Made by a program: the position numbers and the translations under genes. From the IMG/VR virus record IMGVR_UViG_3300015360_000007, positions 1 through 49,334 of that record: a stretch of 49,334 nt of DNA; one strand, given 5' to 3'. This DNA comes from a virus. Shown piece by piece: positions 5,035 through 11,010 of this stretch. A model generated the notes under the pieces. It ran no database searches, was not told where the DNA came from, and saw only the letters and a program-made list of their open reading frames with translations. Numbering within the stretch: the first letter of the stretch is position 1; each line of letters opens with the position of its first letter.

Positions 5035-7044
5035 ATGGAGACTTACCGCGTTTCTGAACTAACAGGACAACGAGATGACGAAGGGAATATTCTAGATCTG
5101 GGAAAAGTTAACGAAATTGAAGTAGATTTTGATAAATTAAAAAGCCACATTATCACCGCTTCCTGGTCGCCGGCAACCTTTACGGGAAATAGGCGCCTGG
5201 CAGTCGATTTTAAGGCGGCTAGCATGATCGGGCTGGACATTGACGGGGGTATGAGTTTAAACGCCGCAAAAGCCATTGCAGAGCCTTATAAGCATATCAT
5301 AGCCCCGACCCGAAATAACCAAAAAGCAAAGAACGGAATTACGTGCGATAGATTTCGAGTAATCTTGTTTACTTCGCAGCCCATTACAGAAAACGTAACT
5401 TTTAAAAATACTTGGTTTTATTTACAGGAATTGTTTAAAAACGCCGTAGACCCCGCGACTAAGGATTCCTCTAGGTATTTTTTTCCTTCTACCTCTATTT
5501 TTTCCTCTAATCAAGAAGGGTTATTGATTACCCCCATTACATCAAAAGTAGAATTTAAAGATAAAGCAAAGTTGCTAAAGCCCCCGACCGAGCCTGTACT
5601 TGACGATAAGTTAAAACGAGTTAACCCCGCCGCCCTAATACAGTTAGCTTCCGAGCCACCTGCAGATGGCTCTTGGCACGTACAAATGCGCAGACTATGG
5701 GGCTGGTTACGAGATGCCAGTTTAAGTGAGAAAGAAATAGTGCAGATAAGTGAAGATTATTTATCGAAATACGGCATGAGCCTTGACCCGACAGATCTTA
5801 TCCAAATATCTGATACCTGCAATAGGTGGCAAATCAAAGGCGGACCTGGAAAAAAGATGACCGCCAAAGACTTTTTCAACAAAGCCAAAGAAGATGTGAT
5901 TGCCGTATTGAAAGATAAGTTTGTCGTAGTAACCGAAATTAGGGATAAACAAGCGGGTAAAGTTGAAGCAGCGATAACTGGAGAAAACGAAGTAAAGCTG
6001 GTATCCGCCGACGCGGTGCAAGACTACTATGCTGAACAGGCAGTAGGAACAGATTACGAACACAGTTCCGTAGAATATAAGAAGCTGTGTGATACATGGA
6101 GAAGTCAGACCTCGTCCTTGGGCGAGCCCGTTATTGTATCGCTTAACGATCGAAAAACTTTAGCCTATAAACATTTAACAATCGATATAAACGACGGACC
6201 TACGCCTTTATTTGATAAAATTATGAGTGCTACCGCAAACGCTCTGCCATTGCAAGCTTTTTTGTGGTCTGTGCTAGAAAAGAAAAGTTACAATCAGCAG
6301 TTATTAATTTGGCACGGAGCAGGGGGCGATGGAAAGTCTAGTGTAATGAGATTAATGCAAATACTACTAGATTCATCATATGCAGGCGCATCAAGTAAAG
6401 ATCTTGAGAGCTCGCACTTTACAGCAACTCTTATTGGTAAACGGTTTTTAGTGTTTAGTGACGAAAATAACCCGAAGTTGCTTATGTCAGGCGCAATTAA
6501 AAAGTTTACTGGGGAAGATAGCCATTTTATTAACCCTAAAGGCAAACCAGGATACTCTGCTAAACTTCCGCTCAAAGTTGCTATTCTTACTAACCACGAG
6601 CCCGAGTTTGACTCTATGAAAGCCAATTTAAGGCGTATTATCTACTGCCCCATAGTCCAAGAGATAGATAGAGTTAAAGATGCCAATTACGCGGAAAAAC
6701 TCGAGGCAGAGCTTCCACATGTTTTATTTAAATGTCGAGAAGCGTACAATACTTTGTGCCCTGAGCACGAAATGATTCCTTGTGATTATGGGATGGCAGA
6801 ATCAATAGTCGATCAGTATTCGAAAACAGAAAGAAAATTTATTGCCAAATACCTAGAGATAGACAAAGACAGTTGTATTACTAATCAAGAATTTATTGAA
6901 CTATGCGACAAGATTGACCCGACGTCTGGCAACGATAAGATGAAGAAAATTAAAGTATATTTAACTAATAGGCATAAAGTGTTTGCTAGATCAAATGAGC
7001 AAGGCGTAGTGTGTTTATACGGAATTAGATTAAAAACGCGATAA
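5035..7044 (+). CDS. Primase-polymerase / SF3 (D5-like) helicase fusion
   Basis: This 669-residue protein combines priming and unwinding at the fork. The N-terminal part looks like an archaeo-eukaryotic primase/PrimPol: L-D-I-D-G (Asp68, Asp70) would be the metal-binding motif and S-R-Y-F-F-P (146-151) a nucleotide-binding motif. The C-terminal part is a D5-like superfamily 3 helicase. It has Walker A HGAGGDGKSS (427-436), Walker B FLVFSDE (471-477), the sensor Asn520 in L-T-N-H-E-P, and basic residues at 533-534. ATG 5035 is chosen because GGAG precedes it; a TTG at 5017 is in frame but unsupported. Its place beside the iterons suggests that it, or a partner, initiates replication. Confidence 0.88.
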   Translation: METYRVSELTGQRDDEGNILDLGKVNEIEVDFDKLKSHIITASWSPATFTGNRRLAVDFKAASMIGLDIDGGMSLNAAKAIAEPYKHIIAPTRNNQKAKNGITCDRFRVILFTSQPITENVTFKNTWFYLQELFKNAVDPATKDSSRYFFPSTSIFSSNQEGLLITPITSKVEFKDKAKLLKPPTEPVLDDKLKRVNPAALIQLASEPPADGSWHVQMRRLWGWLRDASLSEKEIVQISEDYLSKYGMSLDPTDLIQISDTCNRWQIKGGPGKKMTAKDFFNKAKEDVIAVLKDKFVVVTEIRDKQAGKVEAAITGENEVKLVSADAVQDYYAEQAVGTDYEHSSVEYKKLCDTWRSQTSSLGEPVIVSLNDRKTLAYKHLTIDINDGPTPLFDKIMSATANALPLQAFLWSVLEKKSYNQQLLIWHGAGGDGKSSVMRLMQILLDSSYAGASSKDLESSHFTATLIGKRFLVFSDENNPKLLMSGAIKKFTGEDSHFINPKGKPGYSAKLPLKVAILTNHEPEFDSMKANLRRIIYCPIVQEIDRVKDANYAEKLEAELPHVLFKCREAYNTLCPEHEMIPCDYGMAESIVDQYSKTERKFIAKYLEIDKDSCITNQEFIELCDKIDPTSGNDKMKKIKVYLTNRHKVFARSNEQGVVCLYGIRLKTR

Positions 7045-7047
7045 CAT

Positions 7048-7076
7048 TTGTAAAAGCATTGGTAATAACGTATAAT
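7048..7076 (+). promoter_or_regulatory. Sigma-70 promoter
   Basis: TTGTAA (7048-7053), 17 bases, TATAAT (7071-7076), starting just after the primase-helicase stop. It would start transcription near 7083, about 16 bases before the small gene at 7099. Confidence 0.75.
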
Positions 7077-7098
7077 AGATCTAACAAAAGGAGCCCAT

Positions 7099-7275
7099 AT
7101 GTGTATTATTTGTACAGATCCCATGTTTAGTAAATTAACTCAATTGGAACGCCTTACAGCTTATCAGGAACTGCTTATGACCGAGTTTGGCGGCGACGTA
7201 TCTGATTCGACTAAAGGCATGCATATACTTGACAAACTGCTAGAACTTAAGTTAGAATTGGACAGGACTATATGA
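7099..7275 (+). CDS. Small hypothetical protein with CxxC (58 aa)
   Basis: An ATG with AAGGAG upstream begins a 58-residue product starting M-C-I-I-C, followed by two amphipathic helices (LTQLERLTAYQELL and ILDKLLELKLELD). The lone CxxC could bind metal in a dimer. The TGA overlaps the next ATG. No family recognised. Confidence 0.6.
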   Translation: MCIICTDPMFSKLTQLERLTAYQELLMTEFGGDVSDSTKGMHILDKLLELKLELDRTI

Positions 7276-7472
7276 ACAAGCAAGAAATAAGGGCTTTGGA
7301 AAAGCGAGTAAACCTTATGTGCGAGGAGCTAGGCATTGAACGACAAAATACTAAGAAGAAAACCAAGGAGTCAGCCAATGGAGCCAAAAAGATCTCTCGA
7401 AGAAATTTTAAAAGAGCTGTACGAAATTTTAGCTCGGACTCCAAACGGAAGCGATTACAAAAAAAGCCTTGA
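7272..7472 (+). CDS. Small basic protein, overlapped by the next gene (66 aa)
   Basis: The start is coupled to the upstream stop by an ATGA junction. The first 30 residues form a plausible helix (EIRALEKRVNLMCEELGIE); from about residue 36 the frame overlaps the well-started gene at 7378 and becomes very basic (ending KRLQKKP). The tail may be a by-product of that other frame or a real nucleic-acid-binding tail. The true gene may be short, or the two may be one broken gene. Confidence 0.4.
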   Translation: MNKQEIRALEKRVNLMCEELGIERQNTKKKTKESANGAKKISRRNFKRAVRNFSSDSKRKRLQKKP

Positions 7473-7527
7473 GGAAACTATCAAGCAATTAGTTGAAAGC
7501 GATAAGTTAAAAAATGGGAGGCTGTAA
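7378..7527 (+). CDS. Small helical protein (49 aa)
   Basis: AAGGAG lies at the right distance before ATG 7378. The product is a charged helix pair (RSLEEILKELYEILAR and SLEETIKQLVESDKL). It overlaps 95 bases of the previous frame, and its stop overlaps the next start. An earlier ATG at 7336 in the same frame has no ribosome site. Confidence 0.55.
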   Translation: MEPKRSLEEILKELYEILARTPNGSDYKKSLEETIKQLVESDKLKNGRL

Positions 7528-7730
7528 TGATGTACATACTACATTCGCTACTACTTATTGGTGCAGTAATGGCTATGACTCAAGGGTGCGCAACACGCCC
7601 GGTAGCAGAAACATGCACATACGAACTAGAGCCGGACCCTTCAGGCAAATCAGAGTGGAAAATACGTTGCCGACCCAAAGTTGCCCATGACATTCATCTT
7701 AATGACGGAGAACAACTAAATGAAAATTAA
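7527..7730 (+). CDS. Small lipoprotein (67 aa)
   Basis: A signal peptide (LHSLLLIGAVMAM) ends in a lipobox-like M-T-Q-G-C with Cys21. The mature part contains two more cysteines (ETCTYEL and IRCRP), possibly a disulfide loop, and a polar tail. GGGAGG precedes the start, with two adjacent ATG codons available. The 3' end overlaps the dUTPase by 11 bases. It would be anchored in the envelope of the infected cell. No family recognised. Confidence 0.6.
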   Translation: MMYILHSLLLIGAVMAMTQGCATRPVAETCTYELEPDPSGKSEWKIRCRPKVAHDIHLNDGEQLNEN

Positions 7731-8151
7731 TATTAAAAAACTAGACGAACGAGCAACTCTGCCTACCTACGCAACCGAGGGCAGTTCGGGTTTTGACTTT
7801 GCAGCAATTGAGCGTGTAGAAATTAGACCCGGTGTTCCTAGGCTAATTAGAACTGGAATAGCTATGGAAATACCTTTAGGCTACGAACTTCAGATTAGAT
7901 CGCGAAGTTCCTTAGCTCTTAAGACTAAGCTTCGCATCGCCCCCGGCATCGGCACCGTAGATTCTGATTACCGTGAAGAAATATTTATTATGCTAGAAAA
8001 CACGGACCCCGACGGCAAAGCGTTTGTTATAGCCAAAGGCGATCGTATTGCTCAAGGCGTAATTGTTCCTGTGCTTAAGGTTGAATTAACTGAAGTAACT
8101 GAATTAACCGAAACTAGCCGAACTGGTGGGTTTGGCTCAACAGGGAGATAA
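7720..8151 (+). CDS. dut: dUTP diphosphatase (trimeric dUTPase)
   Basis: The 143-residue enzyme hydrolyses dUTP to dUMP and pyrophosphate, keeping uracil out of phage DNA and supplying dUMP. All five family motifs are visible: G-S-S-G-F-D-F (motif 1), R-S-R-S-S-L-A (motif 2), G-T-V-D-S-D-Y-R (motif 3), G-D-R-I-A-Q (motif 4) and the glycine-rich R-T-G-G-F-G-S-T-G at the C-terminus (motif 5). Length and motif order are normal for homotrimeric dUTPases. GGAG precedes the start. Confidence 0.95.
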   Translation: MKINIKKLDERATLPTYATEGSSGFDFAAIERVEIRPGVPRLIRTGIAMEIPLGYELQIRSRSSLALKTKLRIAPGIGTVDSDYREEIFIMLENTDPDGKAFVIAKGDRIAQGVIVPVLKVELTEVTELTETSRTGGFGSTGR

Positions 8152-8152
8152 A

Positions 8153-8356
8153 ATGCATTTACAAACAATTTCCGTTGTAATTAAAAACAATAGCGACGAT
8201 GGGGAAACTTGCGAACATTGCGGCAAAGTGGCTAAACTTCGAGATTATGAAGGAACGCTAATGACTTCATATCTTGAGCGATTATGTAGGATGTGTTATG
8301 ATAAAAAAGTTAAACAAGTTAATAGTAAATCTAATATGCCAGGTGGTCGGACATAA
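8153..8356 (+). CDS. Small zinc-ribbon-like protein (67 aa)
   Basis: The start at 8153 has GGGAG upstream; an earlier in-frame ATG inside the dUTPase gene lacks one. The protein carries C-E-H-C and C-R-M-C about 33 residues apart, a four-cysteine zinc-ribbon pattern. Its last 59 bases overlap the next gene in another frame. Function unknown; zinc-ribbon proteins this small often bind nucleic acid or protein. Confidence 0.6.
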   Translation: MHLQTISVVIKNNSDDGETCEHCGKVAKLRDYEGTLMTSYLERLCRMCYDKKVKQVNSKSNMPGGRT

Positions 8357-8423
8357 GTGGCTGGTATTTAATGCCAGCATAAAAATAGCATACTGTGTTA
8401 GATGCAAAAGGATAGAGCGGTGA
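8298..8423 (+). CDS. Mini-protein with GHKW and CxxC motifs (41 aa)
   Basis: An ATG at 8298 with AGGA upstream encodes 41 residues with C-Q-V-V-G-H-K-W and, after a short spacer, Y-C-V-R-C. This layout (C-x4-H-K-W ... C-x-x-C) resembles the small DUF1660-type phage proteins with a C/H/C/C metal site. Its TGA overlaps the GTG start of the next gene (GTGA), which supports the frame. Assignment is from memory of the family pattern. Confidence 0.55.
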   Translation: MIKKLNKLIVNLICQVVGHKWLVFNASIKIAYCVRCKRIER

Positions 8424-8611
8424 GAAAAAAAAACCTGGACCCATCAATGACACAGAAACAATTTTTAGAACTTGACAGCCTTAGTCCTTATGATAAAATG
8501 TTAGTAGTGCTTATGATTTCAAAAATGTCAGAAGGTGAACGAATAATTCTAGCCCGAATGCTTAGCATTGAAAGCGATCGTCTAGACATTCGACACTGGT
8601 TAAGGGGATAA
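8420..8611 (+). CDS. Hypothetical protein (63 aa), GTG start
   Basis: GTG at 8420 is chosen because AAAGGA lies upstream and it overlaps the stop of the preceding mini-gene. An ATG at 8402 is in frame but lacks a ribosome site. The product is helical with a conserved-looking core (SPYDKMLVVLMISKMSEGER). No family recognised. Confidence 0.55.
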   Translation: MRKKNLDPSMTQKQFLELDSLSPYDKMLVVLMISKMSEGERIILARMLSIESDRLDIRHWLRG

Positions 8612-8612
8612 T

Positions 8613-9428
8613 ATGCTAGTTACCGGACTAAATTCCATTTCCAACAAAGATTACCATGCAAACAAAACGCATTTAAGTTCATCTAATTTAAAAATGCTGC
8701 TAAAAGACCGGGAACAGTTTCATAAAGAGAAAATTCTTGGCATTAAAGTTGAGCAGCCCGATAACCCCGCGTTTGACGAAGGCACACTCACACACGCTCT
8801 GATATTAGAGCCTGAAATAATTAACACAGAAATAATTGTGTGGGAAGGCTGGACTAAGCGCGGCAAAGAGTGGGAAGAGTTTAAAAACCGCCCTGAGAAT
8901 CTAGGTAAACTAATTGTCTCTAAGCCGCAAAAAGTCAGATGCGATCGATACTATAAATCGTTTTTGGCAAACAAAACCGCGGTGTCCATGATTCAAGGCG
9001 GGGCTTCGGAGTTTACCCTGTGCCAAGAGTTAAGCGACGTTCCTATAAAAGTTCGTTACGACTATGTAAATGTGGACAAAGGCTATATTGCAGATGTAAA
9101 AACCTCTGGTTACGGGGTGGACCTTGACACGTTTAAACAAACAGTGGAGCAATTTGGCTACAACCTATCTGCAACTCTATACCTAATGGTTGCGGAAAAG
9201 TTTTATGGCAAAAAGTTTGATTTCTATTTTGTGGCTATATCTAAATCATCAAATCAATGTGAAGTATTTAGACTTAGTGAAGAGAATCTAAACAAAGGTA
9301 AGATGATGATTGCCGAAGCTCTAGCCATATACAAGTCTTGTTTAAAGTCTGGTGACTGGTCTAATCCTAAAAGCGCCGAAATTCCTAAAATCGAAGAATT
9401 AGACGATTACGAAATACTTTCGGTGTAG
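8613..9428 (+). CDS. PD-(D/E)XK exonuclease, RecE/DUF3799-like
   Basis: The 271-residue protein matches the phage RecE-type nuclease group. It opens with S-S-S-N-L-K-M-L, has T-L-T-H-A-L-I-L-E-P (family His/Glu motif), V-R-Y-D-Y (catalytic Asp) and I-A-D-V-K-T-S, the D-x-K of the nuclease core. Q-F-G-Y-N-L-S-A-T-L-Y follows, as expected for the Q-x-x-x-Y motif. It probably resects DNA ends in replication-linked recombination, beside the ssDNA-binding candidate and polymerase. I see no obvious annealing-protein partner. AAGGGG precedes the start. Confidence 0.85.
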   Translation: MLVTGLNSISNKDYHANKTHLSSSNLKMLLKDREQFHKEKILGIKVEQPDNPAFDEGTLTHALILEPEIINTEIIVWEGWTKRGKEWEEFKNRPENLGKLIVSKPQKVRCDRYYKSFLANKTAVSMIQGGASEFTLCQELSDVPIKVRYDYVNVDKGYIADVKTSGYGVDLDTFKQTVEQFGYNLSATLYLMVAEKFYGKKFDFYFVAISKSSNQCEVFRLSEENLNKGKMMIAEALAIYKSCLKSGDWSNPKSAEIPKIEELDDYEILSV

Positions 9429-9435
9429 CCAAATC

Positions 9436-9446
9436 TGTGATACAAT
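9436..9446 (+). promoter_or_regulatory. Extended -10 promoter element
   Basis: TGTGA-TACAAT matches the recurring extended -10 motif of this phage. The bases 17 upstream (TTTCGG) are a poor -35, as is tolerable for extended -10 promoters. It lies in the short gap between the nuclease gene and the DUF5664 gene. Confidence 0.55.
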
Positions 9447-9468
9447 ATTATAAAAAAGGACGGTGCAT

Positions 9469-9828
9469 ATGAGTAAAGCAGACGGCGGCGGAAAACGACT
9501 AAATACTGGCAAAGTTCCTTTATCTATGGTCCCCTCAAGCACGCTATACGCCATTGCGCGCGTTTTTGAAGCCGGCGCTAAGAAGTATGAAAAAAACAAT
9601 TGGAGACGCGGAATGAAGCACAGCATCCCCTATGAGTGTGCCATGCGTCATCTGCTTAAATACGCCGAAGGAGAAGACCGAGATGCTGAAACAGGCGAGC
9701 TGCATTTATCCCATTGTTTGACAAATTTGGCAATGTTAGTCGAATATCAGACAACTTGTCCAGAATTAGATGATAGATATACCGGAGCAAAATCCACATA
9801 CAAAGAATTTGAAAAAAAAGACATTTAA
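9469..9828 (+). CDS. DUF5664-family dATP/dGTP diphosphohydrolase-like protein
   Basis: The 119-residue protein matches the DUF5664 all-alpha (MazG-like fold) group, one member of which is MazZ of 2-aminoadenine phages. The hallmarks seen are R-L-N-T-G-K-V-P at the N-terminus, A-K-K-Y-E-K-N-N-W-R-R-G, and C-A-M-R-H-L-L-K-Y followed by H-L-S-H-C-L-T-N-L. A role in dNTP pool control is expected. There is no adenylosuccinate-synthetase-like PurZ in this genome, so base replacement is not implied. ATG 9469 has AAGGA upstream; a GTG two codons earlier is also open. Confidence 0.8.
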   Translation: MSKADGGGKRLNTGKVPLSMVPSSTLYAIARVFEAGAKKYEKNNWRRGMKHSIPYECAMRHLLKYAEGEDRDAETGELHLSHCLTNLAMLVEYQTTCPELDDRYTGAKSTYKEFEKKDI

Positions 9829-9837
9829 GGAGTATTT

Positions 9838-10344
9838 ATGAGAATGCATACCGAAGATGAGCTTCAAGCTATAATTAAAGAAGGAAATTCGCATGACATG
9901 GAAACTATAGCTAAGTACGTGTTTTCCGATAAGTTTTACGTTAATTTTGCAAGTAGTTTAAGGCAGTTTATTAACCGTGCTGAGTTTGTCCCTTTAGCAG
10001 ACCTAATCCAGTACTCATTTTCTCGTTCCCATTCTGCTAATTGGTATTTTGAGTTAACTAAACTAACTAACCGAATTAAGCGGGATCCTGATTTGTTCTT
10101 ACTAAACAAACTTATTATTGCTTTTGTCCTAAACAAACCGCATAGTGTTAATTTCAGTTGCGACATAATTAAAACTATGATAGGCTACAATAATACGGAG
10201 TTAGACCGGGATTTAGTGCTTAAAGTATTTAGCCAGCCGCATAGTGCCAAATGGCAAAAATACTTAAAACCAGTTATAGCCCGAGCTAATCCGGAGTTAT
10301 TAGACTTAATACAAAGGAGTTCAAATGTTTCCGATATCAAATAG
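9838..10344 (+). CDS. Four-repeat HEAT-like helical protein
   Basis: The 168-residue protein is built from about four helical units of 32-37 residues, each marked by a signature: F29-S-D-K-F-Y-V-N-F, F61-S-R-S-H-S-A-N-W, L98-N-K-P-H-S-V-N-F and F131-S-Q-P-H-S-A-K-W. The spacing suggests an alpha-solenoid like HEAT repeats, which usually bind protein or DNA. It lies between nucleotide-metabolism genes and the ssDNA-binding candidate. GGAG precedes the ATG. I do not recognise a named family. Confidence 0.6.
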   Translation: MRMHTEDELQAIIKEGNSHDMETIAKYVFSDKFYVNFASSLRQFINRAEFVPLADLIQYSFSRSHSANWYFELTKLTNRIKRDPDLFLLNKLIIAFVLNKPHSVNFSCDIIKTMIGYNNTELDRDLVLKVFSQPHSAKWQKYLKPVIARANPELLDLIQRSSNVSDIK

Positions 10345-10471
10345 TGATTTATTAATTGTTCTTACGGCTTTAGTTACTGGGCAGCTAATAGTACTGTCTT
10401 TATACCTAGCCGGGGCATATGTAGTGCTAAAATTAGGCAAATTTATTGTTGACAAAGTGTTTAAAAAGTAA
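10325..10471 (+). CDS. Small membrane protein (48 aa)
   Basis: The ATG overlaps the last 20 bases of the repeat-protein gene and has AAAGGAG eight bases upstream. A long hydrophobic stretch (LIVLTALVTGQLIVLSLYLAG) is followed by a basic, amphipathic tail ending in KVFKK. The end of the gene carries the -35 box of the next promoter. No family recognised. Confidence 0.55.
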   Translation: MFPISNSDLLIVLTALVTGQLIVLSLYLAGAYVVLKLGKFIVDKVFKK

Positions 10472-10477
10472 TATACT
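10449..10477 (+). promoter_or_regulatory. Strong sigma-70 promoter of the ssDNA-binding candidate
   Basis: TTGACA (10449-10454), 17 bases, TATACT (10472-10477). The start is predicted near 10484, the first base of a perfect hairpin. This is the second-best promoter match in the window, which fits the high demand for a ssDNA-binding protein. Confidence 0.8.
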
Positions 10478-10483
10478 CACAAT

Positions 10484-10499
10484 GTACTCGGCGGAGTAC
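10484..10499 (+). promoter_or_regulatory. 5'-terminal mRNA hairpin
   Basis: GTACTC (10484-10489) pairs perfectly with GAGTAC (10494-10499) around a GGCG loop. Because the promoter start falls at about 10484, the mRNA would begin with this hairpin, which could protect it from 5'-end-dependent decay. It might also be an operator, as the DNA is a 16-base palindrome. Confidence 0.55.
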
Positions 10500-10549
10500 G
10501 GTAAAATAAATTTCCGGCAATAATGCTGGACCTAACCAAAGGAATACGC

Positions 10550-10891
10550 ATGTCATTAAGCAGAGAATTTAAGCCAGTAAATGAAGCAAAATCAAATCTT
10601 AGATTCATTCGACCAGCAGAACTGGCAAAAAATGAAGTACTAGGAGTAATTTTAGAAGGAACTTTTGAAGGAACTCTAGCTTCAAAATTTGATGAAGGAA
10701 AAAACGATTACAAATTTATGACAGAATCAGGCGAAACAGTTATTGTTAATCATTCAGGATCTTTAGCTTACCAGATTGAAAAAATCAATATTGGGGACTA
10801 TGTTCAACTAAGTTACGAAGGTAAGAAAGAAATAACCAAGGGTAAATTAAAGGGCAAATCGGCTCATCAATTTAAACTTGCTGTAGCATAA
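10550..10891 (+). CDS. Probable single-stranded-DNA-binding protein (OB-fold-like)
   Basis: The 113-residue protein has the pattern of small phage ssDNA-binding OB-fold proteins: a beta-rich core with G-V-I-L-E-G-T-F-E-G-T, a G-D-Y-V-Q-L-S-Y-E-G-K turn and a final G-K-S-A-H-Q-F-K-L strand. It has its own strong promoter and terminator and directly precedes the DNA polymerase. ATG 10550 has AAAGGA upstream; an ATG 27 bases earlier is in frame but unsupported. There is no acidic C-terminal tail like that of bacterial SSB, so host-protein contacts may differ. Confidence 0.6.
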   Translation: MSLSREFKPVNEAKSNLRFIRPAELAKNEVLGVILEGTFEGTLASKFDEGKNDYKFMTESGETVIVNHSGSLAYQIEKINIGDYVQLSYEGKKEITKGKLKGKSAHQFKLAVA

Positions 10892-10915
10892 AAGCTACAT
10901 GGTGATCTCGCGATT

Positions 10916-10947
10916 AAAAAGCCTCCTACTCAGGGGGCTTTTTTTAT
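10916..10947 (+). terminator. Intrinsic terminator after the ssDNA-binding candidate
   Basis: AGCCTCC pairs with GGGGGCT (one T-G wobble) across a six-base loop, flanked by five A before and seven T after. A second, smaller hairpin (TGTAGC/GCTACA, 10882-10899) overlaps the stop codon. Together they isolate a monocistronic transcript. Confidence 0.85.
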
Positions 10948-10956
10948 TCCCCAAAA

Positions 10957-10967
10957 TGTGATACAAT
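10957..10967 (+). promoter_or_regulatory. Extended -10 promoter element of the DNA polymerase gene
   Basis: TGTGA-TACAAT repeats the element found at 9436. The -35 position falls in the T run of the terminator (TTTTTT). A second TACAAT lies at 10978. It would start transcription about 35 bases before the polymerase ATG. Confidence 0.55.
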
Positions 10968-11010
10968 AACTTAGTCATACAATAGCTTAGTTTCTAAAAT
11001 AGGTGGACAA

